Positions 25,097 through 36,742 of a stretch of 64,000 nucleotides of DNA are shown here, piece after piece. Numbering within the stretch: the stretch's first letter is position 1; each line of letters starts with the position of its first letter. This stretch comes from Ophiosphaerella korrae (Eukaryota > Ascomycota > Dothideomycetes > Pleosporales > Phaeosphaeriaceae): NCBI GenBank assembly GCA_028456385.1, contig JALNQF010000110.1, forward strand, positions 62,001-126,000. Direction: 5' to 3'. The translations under genes were made by a program, and so were the position numbers. Below the pieces are notes generated by a model. The model was not told the origin of the DNA. It was given only the letters and a program-made list of their open reading frames with translations, and did not search any database.

Positions 25097-26864
25097 CTAA
25101 CACGTTCGGTCTTTGAATGTGAGGAAGCAATCATCCTAGTCGAGTCAGTACGAATCATGTATTCATATAGCGGGAGAGGACTTGCCATGGGGAAAATGGT
25201 GGCAAACACCTTGATCACCTCGCTCTGGTCTGTGACCTTGTGGTCCCAATCCAGCAACATGCTGGCCTTGCCGATCATAAGCATGAGGTTGGCCTGCGCA
25301 TATGTCTGGCCTAGGCAGTAATGTGGTCCTGTGCCAAACACAAGCCAATTCTTGGTTTGCTGATCGGCAGTGCCAGTGATCCATCGCTCAGGCTCAAAAG
25401 AGTCGGGGTTTGGATATGCCTCTGCGTCATGGAGGGCCATGTAAGTGGTAGGAATCACCATAGAGCCCTTGGGGACAGTATATTCAGGCGTGACGGGGAA
25501 ATCCTTCTTCGCAAGATAAGGAACCATGATGACTGGTGGGCGGTAACGGAGGGTCTCCTTGACAACGGCACGGGTCCACTGGAGCTTTTCGATCGCATCA
25601 AGTGACAGAGGAGCGTGGATATCACCATTCCTAGCCTGAATGTTCTCCTCACGGACCTTGTCGAGAAACTCGGGTCGGTCAGCCATAATCTGGAAGAGCC
25701 AAGTGGCGGCAGACGAAGTAGCGTCCTGGGAAGCGAAGAGGAAGGTGAAGATAGTCATAGATATTTCGAGATCGCTGAACCAGCGGATCACGGTAGCAGG
25801 CTTCTCAGAGGAATCCACCGTTTCGCCGGCCTCGACTCTCTTACGGTATTTCTCAGACTGAATCATGTTATCAACCCAGAAGTCGAGAATGCACTCCTTC
25901 TTGCCGCCTGCAGCCATGCGAACTTTAGCCTTGGTAGCACACTTGGAGAACTCGGCCAGAACCATATCTGCAGACTTCTTGCCGTACCAGCTCTTGGTGA
26001 ATGGCAAGATGATAGGGAAGTTGACAAGCTCAAGAGCAGCGGTGATCAGATAGTAGTCGTCCGCAATCTTCTTGACGGACTCATCAGAGCAGTAGTGTCC
26101 TACAAAGGTTCGGCAGCTCACTGCGGTGATCAAGAAGCGGAACTCCTGCATCCATGGAACGTGCTTGCCCTTGTTCTTGACCTGTGAGATGTCGACCCAA
26201 CGCTGGAAGTAATTGTTGTAAATTTCCTCCTGGCCTGGTAGGTATTGTTCGAGGGCCTGGCGGGTAAACAGACCGTTGAGGCCCTTGCGGTAGTCAACAT
26301 GGGCACGACCATCAAGGAAGACCCAGTTCTCTGGACGGAGGAGCTTGTAGGCGGCATCGACGACGCAAGGCTTGGCGAAAGCAGGCGAATTGAAGATTTT
26401 ACGGGCCATGTCGCGAGTCGAGGCAATGACAACAAATCTGACACAGGCGTTAGCATGTGGAAACGGCGCGCAAAGGTGAGGAATAGGGGTACCTACTTGT
26501 GGAAGACAGAGACGCAGCTAAGGGGACCGGACGACCATTTCGCGTGGTATTTTTTGAAATCTGGGTTGACAGACTCGAGGAAGGGACCAATGAAGGGCGT
26601 TTTCCACGCTGGGCCGACGATGGAGCCCTTGCGATAGACGTACATGACTGTGACAAACGTGAGTAAACACCAAGGCATAGTGTGAGGTTACGCAAACATA
26701 CACTGGTCGTACGCTACGGCCAGGACCACGAGCGTGAGAAGCAGCTTTCCAATGCTGACGCCATTGAGAGCAGAGGAGAGAAGGTTATTAGTGTCGAATT
26801 GTGAAATGAAGTGGGCAGCTTTGGCATCCGTCGTGGGCGAGACGAAGCTGGCGTTGACGGCCAT
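25097..26864 (-). CDS. ERG5: sterol C-22 desaturase, cytochrome P450 CYP61
   Basis: Erg5 introduces the C22-C23 double bond late in ergosterol synthesis at the ER. Exons 26864..26702, 26647..26497, 26437..25186 and 25135..25097 give 534 aa. The start MAVNASFVSPTTDAKAAHFI precedes a membrane anchor (IGKLLLTLVVLAVAYDQ), then KGSIVGPAWKTPFIGPFLES, diagnostic of CYP61. Also present are the I-helix (FASQDATSSAATW), ExxR (KETLRYRP), FEPERW, and the heme-binding loop FGTGPHYCLG at 25309-25338. Reading straight on from IFATIFPM gives an alien tail. Removing a 50-bp GC-AG intron restores DDCFLTFKDRTC and stop, the normal Erg5 ending. P450 sterol enzymes are azole-related, but C-22 desaturase is not the main azole target (Erg11). 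Confidence 0.96.
25136..25185 (-). other. non-canonical GC-AG intron in ERG5
   Basis: On the minus strand the intron begins GCAAGT, the consensus for GC donors, directly after the ATG of IFATIFPM. It ends in CGACTAG before GATGATTGC. Splicing yields the conserved Erg5 C-terminus; retention gives about 59 unrelated residues. It is 50 bp long, so it matches its neighbours in size. Confidence 0.85.
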
Positions 26865-27585
26865 GTCGAATTGTATGCCTGCTCAGCGCAAAGTCTGGGA
26901 AGGTGAAAGAAGGAGCGCGAAGACCGCGAAGAGAGTGACAGACAGGCCGGTAAATGTATTGCAATCGACTTCGGATACGGCAATACGAAAAAAGGGTCAG
27001 GCCGCCCCGAATTGCGCGCAGAGGTGCCCTTGGCAGGCATTGGCCACTGGAGTGAAGAAGTCATGGACAAGGGTGCACGCTCTTTGCCTAATCAGGACTA
27101 GACTCCGACGCGCTGCCCTCAACTTCCGTCGCCGAGCGACGGTGCAATTACGAGAACACCCAGCTGCAAGAGGGGTACTGTGTGTAGACTCGTCAGCCCG
27201 CAGGATAGCCAGGTTCAACTGCATTCTCAGAGTTGACTCGATCCAACCAGATTTTGTTGGTGCTGAAAAAGTTCAGAGCCGCATGCTGTCTCGGATACTT
27301 GCGGGCGCCACAAACCTGCATTCAGGCACCAACCAATCACCGGCGCATCTGTACGTGACAAGTCGTTCGTCGATCAGATCATGCCTTGCACTCTGATTTG
27401 TAACACAAGTGGAGGCTCATTTCAGGTTTCAAAACAAAATTCGGTATTTAAAATTATTTGTCAGACACGTCAGCCTTTAGGATACAAACAGGAGTATTGA
27501 TCATGATTAGCAACATCATCTTAGACTTGAGACCTACGAGCCTGCTTAGACAATACCGAACATCTTGAGAGTTCATCAATTTTGT
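26865..27585. promoter_or_regulatory. ERG5 upstream region
   Basis: 721 bp between the ERG5 start and the 3' end of the F-box-like gene, both on the minus strand. It should contain the ERG5 promoter. A plus-strand ORF that crosses the ERG5 start was judged a shadow. No sterol-response element could be assigned securely. Confidence 0.4.
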
Positions 27586-28909
27586 TCACCTCCCCCAACC
27601 CCACAACTCGGTATTCCACTTTATCCCCATAGGCCAATATTTCCCTTCCGTAATTGGCTTCTTCGGTTCGGTGTCCTCGAATACGTTTGTGATCCCCCAT
27701 CGCTCAGAGAGTAAGTTTTCTAGCTCCTGTTTTGGAAACCCACCCCCTAACAAATCATTCTCATACGGGTCGGGTCTGACGAAGAAGGCAGGTGTCCAAT
27801 CGTACAACGTACGGTTCGCTGATCTCTCCTGTCAATCATTAGTACATCAACACTGTCTTGCGTCTATCCGTCAGCCAACGAATATAACAGTGAAAACATA
27901 CATATTCCCACTGTTCTTCCGTCAAACTCCATAGCCGCGTCAAGTCTCGCGGAAATGCCGAGATATTGGGATCGTGGTGCGTGATTCGAATTGATGTGTT
28001 TTGGCGATCGTACTTCAACCTGTAGACGATATCCCTGGAAGATTGTAGTAGATTTGTGAAGCGCCGTTGGTTGTCTCTAGACTCATCAGTGAAGTCAGTC
28101 AAGATGACGAACTCGACATTGATTTTCGCATTTGACATCCACAACGTGGAAAGCGCCGAAAGTGAGTCCCGTATCTCTCGTAAAAATTGCCGTTCGTATG
28201 CGAACGCCTCCACTTGGCTGGGGTTGAACATGGTGCGCCTTAACGAGGAATCAAAGTGCTCGTGCTTGATTCGAATTTGTACGTCTTTCACGGAGTGATA
28301 TGTCCTATGGCCTGCAATGTTGAATGGATTACCAAATATGTCGTTTGAATCTTCTTCTCGATCGAAGAACCTTGCAATAGCCTTTTCTACATGGCAGAGA
28401 GTAAATGCGTTGTTAGAAAGGTAGTATTTTTGGGTCTCATATGCGATGAAAGAGCCCACGTAATCCGAATTGAAGACATGGCTGTTTGGCATGAGGATAT
28501 CAGCTGACGGCCCCTCACTGTGATCATGAACAGCTCTTCCGTCCGACAGGACCATGGTTTGTTCGGCCGAATCGAGGATATCTCCCTCGCTGACAATATG
28601 AGTAAACCCCACTGACTGCATATCAGCCCGCTGCCTTTCTAGAATCGATCTCTGTATAGGTCTAGGATCATACTCTTTGAAGTGATAGTACGGTCCGACG
28701 GGTATGGGCACTTCTTCGACGCATAAGTACTGGTATATTCTATCGCGCAATTCCGCCGGCAATTTGGAGAACATCAAACAACCAATTTTGCGACATTGGT
28801 ATTTGGCGTGAACATCAAGCGCTTCTTGATAACGGGTGTTTGCTTCTTGTTCTTCCAGCGCGGCCTGCTTGAATTCTTGTTCAAGGGCCTTGGTTCTGGA
28901 TCCCATCAA
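27586..28909 (-). CDS. F-box-like fungal protein, unknown function
   Basis: Exons 28909..27902 and 27828..27586 give 416 aa. After a helical start (RTKALEQEFKQAALEEQEAN) comes LMFSKLPAELRDRIYQYLCV, the degenerate F-box-like motif seen in many Pleosporalean proteins of unknown function. The middle holds HVFNSDYVGSFIAYETQKYYLSNN-type sequence (typical of the same family) and VKDVQIRIKHEHF. The second exon adds NRTLYDWTPAFFVRPDPY and ends WNTELWGWGR. Such proteins might be adaptors of SCF ubiquitin ligases, but none is characterised to my knowledge. The 73-bp intron is GT-AG and in phase. It is divergent from PMS1. Confidence 0.8.
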
Positions 28910-29359
28910 TAAATAAGGATAGTTTTAGTCCATTCCGGTGCGTCAAAATAGTGAAAGCCATAGCTCACGGTATTTCTATATAGCACCAAGAACTTGGCAA
29001 CCGAGCTAGGTAAATGAGTTACGAAAGTGGTGCAAAATGCCCACACGAATGATTCGGGAGAAGCTGAAAAGTAAGAGTCAGCTTGAGGTTGACATACCGT
29101 TGGCGTTTTGTGTTTAGCTCTGCTTGCAAGGCACATAATTCTTGCATCATGATGAGTGCTATGGCCTAATTCGCGAGTTTGAGGAATATGAGACGAAGAA
29201 TTGCCATATGATATGGGGTTGAATGTTATATTTGGTTCTAGCGTGACTGGTGCCTGTTGCTAGCCCCACTTATCCCTCGACACGTCCACAGGTCTGTGCG
29301 CGTCACGAAGTCATGCCTATTGCATTGTGCCTCGAGCGTGGGTGAGGGTGTGGCCTAAT
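28910..29359. promoter_or_regulatory. divergent region, F-box-like / PMS1
   Basis: 450 bp between two start codons. A 76-codon minus ORF near 28906-29136 has no protein character. No specific site assigned. Confidence 0.4.
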
Positions 29360-32300
29360 ATGGCTACGATTAAGCCCATAGAAAGCCGCTCTGTGCATCA
29401 AATACAGTCAGGTCAAGTCATTGTTGACCTGCAGTCAGTTTGTAAAGAAGTTGTGGAAAATAGCATTGATGCAGGCGCCACCTCAATCGGTATGTCATGC
29501 TCGACCCCAACTAAGACCACGACTCATTTATTGTACAGAGATTCGCTTCAAAAACTATGGCCTTGATGCTATCGAGGTACAAGATAATGGAGGCGGCATC
29601 TCACCCGATGATTATGAGACGATAGCTCTCAAACACTACACATCCAAGCTTTCTTCCTATGATGATCTATCTTCGTTACAAACTTTTGGCTTTCGGGGAG
29701 AGGCACTCTCATCGCTATGTGCCCTTTCGAAATTTCATATTGTTACAGCTCGGCCCACCGATGGCCCCAAGGGTACGAAGCTCGAGTTTGAGCAGTCAGG
29801 AAAGCTCAAGGGAACCTCAGTTGTGGCAGCCAAGCAGGGAACAACTGTCGTCGTGGAGACATTATTTCACAACCTCCCGGTAAGGCGGAAAGAACTTGAA
29901 AAGAACATTAAACGAGAGTACAACAAGGTATTGCACCTGCTAAATGCATATGCATGCATAAGCGTGGGCGTCAAGTTCACGGTCAGTAACTTGATACCTA
30001 AGGGGTGAGCAGAATTGTGTATACAGATCAGAAGTAGTGACTAACATAGGGTAGGAAAAAGACGGTAGCATTCTCAACCAACTCCAATTCAAGCACCAAG
30101 GACAATATCTCTAATGTATACGGCGCAAAAACAATCGCTGCCTTGTTGCCACTCGACCTCGAATTTCAAATGGATCCATCGAACCGGCCGGGTGCCACAC
30201 AGAGCGCACGCAACTCGAGTGCGCAAGAAAATTTTGGCTCACGAACGGTCAAGATTGTAGGTCACATATCACGCCCTGTTGTCGGGGAGGGCCGCCAAAC
30301 CCCAGATAGGCAGATGTTTTTCGTCAACTCTCGTCCTTGCAACTTGCCTCAAGTTGGCAAAGCATTCAACGAGGTATACAAATCGTATAACATCACACAG
30401 TCTCCCTTCATTTTTGCTGATATTCAACTTGACACAAATGCGTATGATGTCAATGTCAGTCCAGACAAGAGGACAATCATGTTACATGACCAGACGGCCT
30501 TGCTGGAGAATTTGAAGGAGGCACTTTTGACTCTCTTTGAGGGGCATGACCAAAGTGTTCCCCAGGCTCAGCTTTTGACCAAAAAATTGTCAACCGCTTT
30601 TAAGGCACCCACGCCCATGCCTCAAGGCAGCACTGATTCGGCTATGCCGGACGAGAGCGATGACTCTGACGGCCCAATTACTATCAGTAAAGCACATACA
30701 CTGAGGGAAAATGCACCGCCTGCACCAAAGACGCTGAACATAGCTCCTCTGCCTGGATTTGTCAAAGCCAGCCTGATTGAGAGATTTGCTGGAAGAGATG
30801 CTGAAGATAGGGTCGCCAGACCATCCCTAAGGCAACGACGGCGCAGCTCTTCAGATGATGAGACAGCAGAGGAGCAAGCCCTACATTCAACCGTACAACG
30901 AGAGGAAATGTCACCAGCGCAAGAACAAGAATCCGCAGTCACTCCGCCTCGTCTGCGATCCAACTCACCCCTTTTCGAACCAGAGCAGGTTGAATCTCCT
31001 ATCCCAATTCGCTCCGTCGAGACACTCAGAGCTGCGCAAGATATTGCCACACCTCTGCTGCCCCAACCCACCCAACAAATCGCCCCTGATCAATCACCTA
31101 GGTCGCCTGGGCCTACACCGGTAGACCAGGAACCCATCCCATCCGTCAAACAAACACCCCAAAAAGCGCATTCTCAAAGCACCATCCAAAATGCATTCGA
31201 CCGCATGCGACCCATGCGTACACCATCGCAACAAGCCACAATAACCATCGACGGCACAACCGTGGTATCCAACGTCGGGTATAATAGCTATTCGAGATCA
31301 TCAAAACGGTCGAGGATACACACGCCCAAGTTCGCTTTGGACGGGACGCCGCTTCGCCAAAATGTAACGCAGCCGCCGTTCATGAGGGGTCTGCGTGGAT
31401 TTACCGCGCCGGGGACACAAGGGGATAGTAGCGACGAGGAAGACGAGGAAGACGAGGAAGAAGACGGCGATGTGCGCCGTGTACCTGTGCGTTCGCCATC
31501 GCTTCAAAAGGGGAGGTCAACTGAAGCGGCTGAGAAGCGTCACAGGACTGAGGATTCCAGCACGCCCCAGCCCATTACGGAAGACATCGCAGACGATGAA
31601 GTATCTGACGACGCCTCGGGAGACTCGGAAGCAGACGAAGACTCTAGCACCCCCTACATCGACGAAGCTACTAAAAAAGCCCAAGAAGAAGCCAAAATCG
31701 TCGCGCTTATCGCCTCCGCCGAAGCAAAAGCCAGCCACCCCACCGAGTCCAGTCTAAAACGCGCAACAAAACTGTCCAAGCCCTCGCCGCCAAAATACCA
31801 AACCACCACGCTAGAAACAACAATCAAGACATCCGTCCCTGCCATATCGCGGCACCTCACATCCCTCACCACAGCACTCGCTTCAGCTTCCTTACCAGAC
31901 CTCCCCCTCCCGATAGATGCTCAGTCGGACCCAGAAGAACGCCTCACGCTCACGGTAACCAAACCCGATTTCGCAGCCATGCGCATCATCGGGCAATTCA
32001 ACCTAGGATTCATCATCGCGCTGCGCCCGCCGACAACACAGTCCCTCGTCCCCGACCTCTTCATCATCGACCAGCACGCCAGCGATGAGAAATTCAACTT
32101 TGAGCGCCTCGCCGCCACCACCAGCTTCGTCTCGCAGCGCCTCGCCCAGCCGCACGCACTGCACCTCAGCGCCGTAGAGCGCGAAATCGTCGAGTCCCAC
32201 GCGCACGCGCTTGCGCTCAACGGTTTCGCTGTTGCGCTGGACGAAAGCAGCGCGCACCTGACTGCGCTGCCGACGTCGCTTAATACGACGTTTTCGCCGG

Positions 32301-32590
32301 CGGATTTGGAGGAGCTATTGGTGTTGCTACAGGAGGGGGTGGGCGGTGTGCCGCGGCCGAGTAAGGTGCGAAAGGTGTTGGCGAGCCGGGCGTGTAGGGG
32401 GTCGGTTATGATTGGGAAGACGTTGAGTGAGAAGCGGATGGGGGAGATTGTGAGGAATATGGGGGGCATGGATAAGCCGTGGAGTTGTCCGCATGGAAGG
32501 CCGACGATGAGGCATTTGTTTGGAGTGGGGGGGTGGAAGGGGTGGGTTGAGGGGGATGGGAGGGAGGATGGGAGGGGGGAGGATGTTTGA
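29360..32590 (+). CDS. PMS1: DNA mismatch repair protein Pms1 (MutL-alpha subunit)
   Basis: Pms1 pairs with Mlh1 and nicks DNA during mismatch repair in the nucleus. Exons 29360..29489, 29539..30004 and 30055..32590 give 1043 aa. GHKL ATPase motifs are complete: [19 protein letters not shown] and GFRGEAL. The transducer domain runs to about residue 370 ([27 protein letters not shown]). A long acidic, disordered linker (about 380-770) contains runs such as [10 protein letters not shown]. The C-terminal dimerisation and endonuclease domain carries the metal motif [12 protein letters not shown], followed by ACRGSV and CPHGRPT, the Pms1-type zinc/metal residues. This separates it from Mlh1 and Mlh3. 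The gene is divergent from the F-box-like gene and convergent with FTA1, only 159 bp apart. Confidence 0.97.
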
Positions 32591-32749
32591 GGGGGTTGGT
32601 GGATTGGAGAGAGGTAGGGTGGAAGTGATTATTTGGTAGAGTGCTAATGGCGTCGTGTTATGACGATGGGTATAATAGATTGGAGAAAGTAGAGATATAA
32701 CTGTAGGGGTATCACAGATGACGAATCGCAAAATCAATCAAACTCGAAC

Positions 32750-33640
32750 CTAGGCGCCCGATACCTCGTCGCCAGCACTCTTCCTCTCATTCTCCCTACT
32801 TCTAGCCTTTGGCTTTTTCGGATTGGCCGTGCCTGCAGCCGCGTTACTAATAGCCCTCTTCCTCCTGCTTGCGCCTGCGCTGGCAACAGAAGATGGTGTC
32901 GAGTCTCTGCGCGCCTCGGCTAAATCTGCAGGCAAGAACTTCCCACTGCCGGCCGCTTCTCGGACCAGCGAGGCGTAGAAGTCCTGCACAGCGAGCTGGC
33001 CGGCACTGATGTCCTGGGAGGTGCCGCCCTCATCTGAAAAAGAATTGTCTGGGAGGGGCTCGGGTGCCGCGAGTTTGAGCCGGTCAGTGCCGAGATGGAA
33101 GCTGTTGCAGGAAATGCGCGAGATGTGGGCCTTGGCATGTGTCATATCGAGCGCGAGATGGGTCTTGAGGTAATGTGACAGTGCGGCGGTGAAGGGTTTT
33201 TGGGAAGCGTTTTTCAACAGGTTCCCACAGTTTACGAAGCCAGAAACGTGTGGCGCTGCAATGGTGATTTCAATATGCTTGAGGAGGGTGGTGGCGGCGG
33301 GGAAGGCTAGCTGCACGTGCAATTGGCGTATAAGGCCCGGGATGGATTGCGTGGAGGTGGCTGAGGAGAGGCGGCCGATGTACGTCTCGAGACTCGATGC
33401 AATGAAGGCCGAGGGCAGGCGCAGGGGCGCAACGTGGGCATCGAAGGTGGTGCGCAAGTAGGCGAGGAACAATTGGCGGATTGGGCCGGGCATCTTGACG
33501 AGGAGCAGTGGGAGGGAGGTGAAGCCGGCGGGCGAGGCAGTCACGCCCGGGTCGCGCAACAGAAGCGCATTGTACGACTGCTTCTCGTACTCGAGGCTGA
33601 TGTCGATGCCGCGCGCTTCGTCTGGGTTGAGCAGAGAGGG

Positions 33641-33671
<31 letters not shown>

Positions 33672-33958
33672 TCCAGCAACTGGCGGTGGCGGTCAATCCA
33701 GGCGTCGTCGTCGCCCAACAGGTCCCAGCTGCAGTCCTCCAGCGGGCCCAGCCTGGCCGTGTCCTCGTCGGCAGCAAAGTCGACCTGGACACCGCGCACA
33801 TTGTCGCCCTTCAACCGCTCCTTGAGCCGCTTCGCATGCGTGCGCAGCGCCTTCTGGTCCAGCAACCGCACATGCCCATGGTGCAGCGGCGAGAGGCGAT
33901 ACAGGTGGTAGGTCCTGTTGTAGAGCGGATAGGCCGGGATGTGGGCCATGGCAGGCAA
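32750..33958 (-). CDS. kinetochore protein Fta1 (Sim4 complex, CENP-L homologue)
   Basis: Single-exon gene of 402 aa. The start MPAMAHIPAYPLYNRTYHLY followed by RLSPLHHG matches the N-terminus of the Fta1/CENP-L family, inner-kinetochore proteins at the centromere. Later conserved blocks include LPLLLVKMPGPIRQLFLAYL and ISRISCNSFHLGTDRLKL. A hexanucleotide repeat in the DNA encodes DADADADADA near residues 97-107. The C-terminal 90 residues are disordered and basic (SRRKRAISNAAAGTANPKKP), probably nuclear localisation. It is divergent from the Hsp110 gene over 315 bp. Met 33949 could also be the start. Assignment comes from family resemblance in the N-terminal and central parts and is fairly sure. 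Confidence 0.82.
33642..33671 (+). repeat. GCGTCT hexanucleotide repeat, 5 units, inside FTA1
   Basis: Five perfect GCGTCT units, read on the minus strand as alternating Asp-Ala codons of the Fta1-like protein. Confidence 0.95.
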
Positions 33959-34091
33959 CGGTCGAAGCAGTGGTTTTGTTGGTTGTTGTGGTTGTGGCGG
34001 CGAGTCAGCCCCGGTCGCAGCCAGTGCGCGCTAGCTGCGTTGGTATGACATAACAGCGGGGGGGATTGTTGATTCTGAGTTTTCGAGTGGC

Positions 34092-34104
34092 TTCTAGTAA
34101 TTTC
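34092..34104 (+). promoter_or_regulatory. possible imperfect heat-shock element upstream of Hsp110 gene
   Basis: TTC-ta-GTA-at-TTC has the spacing of alternating nTTCn/nGAAn pentamers, with GTA in place of GAA, 170 bp before the Hsp110 start. Heat-shock control of Hsp110 is usual in fungi; the site itself is weak. Confidence 0.3.
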
Positions 34105-34273
34105 TTCGCATCAAAAAGGCGCACCGCAGTACAGCCTTGCTTGCCAGCTCCCTGCCAGCGCATTTCTGGCTTTCTTTCTCTGCTGCCCTTTCTTTCCTCT
34201 GCTCTCTCTCGCACCACGCCTTTGCTATCCACCCGTCCGCTTCCTCTGAGATACCCCGCCATCACCGATAAAC

Positions 34274-36742
34274 ATGTCTGTTGTGGGCGTCGATTTGGGC
34301 ACGCTCAACAGCGTTATCGCCGTTGCGCGTAACCGCGGTGTCGATGTCGTAAGTGCGGCACACAAACATGCACACACGGCCATACTGACTTGTCTAGATT
34401 GCAAATGAGGTTTCTAACCGCGCCACGCCGTAGGCACTCCCACCCCGCCCCCGCATTGCACCACAGCGCTGACATGCACACAGCTCGCTCGTAGGCTTTG
34501 GCCCCAAGAGCAGATATATTGGCGAGGCGGCCAAGAACCAGGAAATCTCCAACCTCAAGAACACCGTCTCCTCCTTTGTCCGTCTCGCCGGGCGCTCCCT
34601 CAAAGATGCCGACGTCCAGATCGAACAGGATTTTGTCTCGGCGCCCCTCGTCGACCTCAACGGCCAGGTCGGCGCCGAGGTTTCATACCTGGGCAAGAAG
34701 GAGCAGTTCACAGCCACCCAGATCACCGCCATGTTCCTCACCAAAATGAAGACAACGGCATCGCTTGAGCTCAAGCTGCCCGTGTCTGATGTCGTCCTCA
34801 GCTGCCCCGTCTGGTACACGGATGCACAGCGCCGGGCCATACTCGATGCTGCTGACATTGCTGGACTCAAGTGCCTGCGGTTAATCAACGACAACACCGC
34901 CGTGGCCCTTGGATATGGCATCACCAAACTCGACCTGCCCACGGCCGAAGAAAAGCCCCGCCGGGTCGTCTTTGTCAACATCGGCCATAGCAACTACACC
35001 GCTACCGTTGTAGAGTTCAAGAAGGGCGAGCTGGCCGTCAAGTCGAGCGCCTGGGACCGCCACTTCGGAGGTCGCTACATCGACAAGGTCCTAGTAGAGC
35101 ACTTCGCCAAAGAATTCAAGGAAAAGTACAAGATTGATGTCTTGGAGAATGGAAAGGCCCGCTTCCGTCTAGCCGCTGGAGTCGAGAAACTGAAGAAGGT
35201 TCTCTCTGCAAACAACGCCGCGCCCATCAACGTCGAGTCAATCATGAACGATGTCGACGTACGGGGCATGATCAAGCGCGAGGAGCTGGAGGCCTTGATC
35301 AAGCCTCTCCTTGAGCGCGCCACAAAGCCCATCGAACAGGCTCTTGCCGAAGCTGGCCTCAAGCCCGAAGATATTGACGCCATCGAGATGGTGGGCGGCT
35401 GCACTCGTGTCCCTTCGCTAAAGCAGGCTATCCAAGATTACTTTGGCAAGACACTCTCCTTCACCCTCAACCAGGACGAGGCCGTTGCGCGAGGATGCGC
35501 TTTCAGCTGTGCTATTCTGTCTCCCGTCTTCCGCGTTCGCGATTTCTCCGTCCACGATATGGTCAACTACCCAATCGAATTTGCATGGGAGAAATCCTCT
35601 GACATCCCTGACGAGGACACTAACCTGACAGTATTCAACAAGGGCAATGTCATGCCCTCCACTAAGATTTTAACTTTCTACCGAAAGCATCCCTTTGACC
35701 TTGAGGCCAAGTACGCGAAGCCAGAGCTACTACCAGGCAAGGCAAACCCGTGGATCGGTCGGTTTTCTGTCAAGGGCGTCAAGGAAGACCCAAAGGGCGA
35801 TTTTATGATCTGCAAGCTGAAGGCTCGCCTCAACGTGCATGGTGTCCTCAACGTCGAGTCTGGCTATTATGTGGAGGAAACCGAGGTCGAAGAGCCAATT
35901 CCAGAACCCCAAGAAGATAAGAAAGAGGGTGATGTACGTACTCAAAACTCTCCTATTGATCCGAGTACCGGCCAGCAGCCCGATAACGAGCCTGCCGCGA
36001 AACGACTCAAGCCCAGCACTGAATTTGTATTTGCGCGTCCTGCTTCTGCGAATGTAACAGACGAACTAACACCTCCTTTGCAGGCAATGGATGTGGACAA
36101 GGATGCGCCAAAAGAGCCTCCCAAGACGCGCAAGGTCAAGAAGCAGCAACGAAAGGGCGACCTACCATTGTCCGCTGGCACCGCTTCGCTAGACCAAACC
36201 ACTAAGGAGTTGCAAATCGAGAAAGAAAACCAGATGATCATGGAAGACAAGCTCGTCGCCGACACCGAAAACGAGAAGAACAACCTCGAAAGTTTCATCT
36301 ACGAGCTCAAAGACAAAATCCTCGACGTCTATGCCCCCTTCGCAAGCGACGACGAAAAATCAAGACTTAACACAAAACTCGAGGCCATCGAGGTAAGCCC
36401 CTCCTTCCCTTCTTTCCACCAAAACAAATCACTAAAAAAAAAATTTTTCTTTCTCAGGACTGGCTCTACGACGACGGCGAAGACGCCTCAAAAGCCCAAT
36501 ACGTCTCCAAACGCGAAGAAATTCGCTCCATCGCCGGCCCCATCATCCAGCGCTACAACGACAAAATCGAAGCCGAGCGCCAAGCCGTCCTCGAAAAGCA
36601 GCAAAAGGAAATGGCTGCCAAACAGGCGGAGCTGGAGCGTGCGAAGCGCGAGGCCGAGGCGAAGGCCCAGGCTAATGCTCCTCCGCCAAGTGAGGAGAAG
36701 GATACGGAGATGACAGATGCGGAGAAGGCGGATGATGCGTAA
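34274..36742 (+). CDS. Hsp110-type chaperone (Sse1/Hsp88-like), Hsp70 nucleotide exchange factor
   Basis: Exons 34274..34348, 34398..34429, 34484..35933, 36084..36392 and 36458..36742 give 716 aa, close to the usual Hsp110 length. The start MSVVGVDLGTLNSVIAVARN has the Leu that marks Hsp110 in place of the Thr of Hsp70 (DLGTT). The ATPase domain continues through CPVWYTDAQRRAI and EMVGGCTRVPSLK, followed by a beta-sandwich, an acidic loop (EVEEPIPEPQEDKKEGD) and a helical lid (LYDDGEDASKAQYVSKREEI). The 150-bp fourth segment between exons 3 and 4 is intron-like but stop-free and in frame, so a 766-aa form is possible. It acts in the cytosol with Hsp70 in folding and disaggregation. Confidence 0.95.
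35934..36083 (+). other. exitron-like in-frame intron in the Hsp110 gene
   Basis: 150 bp with donor GTACGT, branch-like CTAAC near 36065-36069 and acceptor TTTGCAG. It is a multiple of three and has no stop codon. If kept it adds 50 residues (VRTQNSPIDPSTG...) within the acidic loop. Removal gives the family's usual KKEGD-AMDVDKDAP join. Confidence 0.7.

Noticed and set aside
26734..27396. 220-codon plus ORF in the ERG5 promoter
   Set aside because: It overlaps the ERG5 first exon antisense, has no domain-like sequence, and no matching splice or neighbour logic.
29421..29538. Alternative PMS1 start using a TTG in another frame
   Set aside because: The ATG at 29360 with a GT-AG intron (29490-29538) gives the conserved [17 protein letters not shown] join, which the alternative loses.
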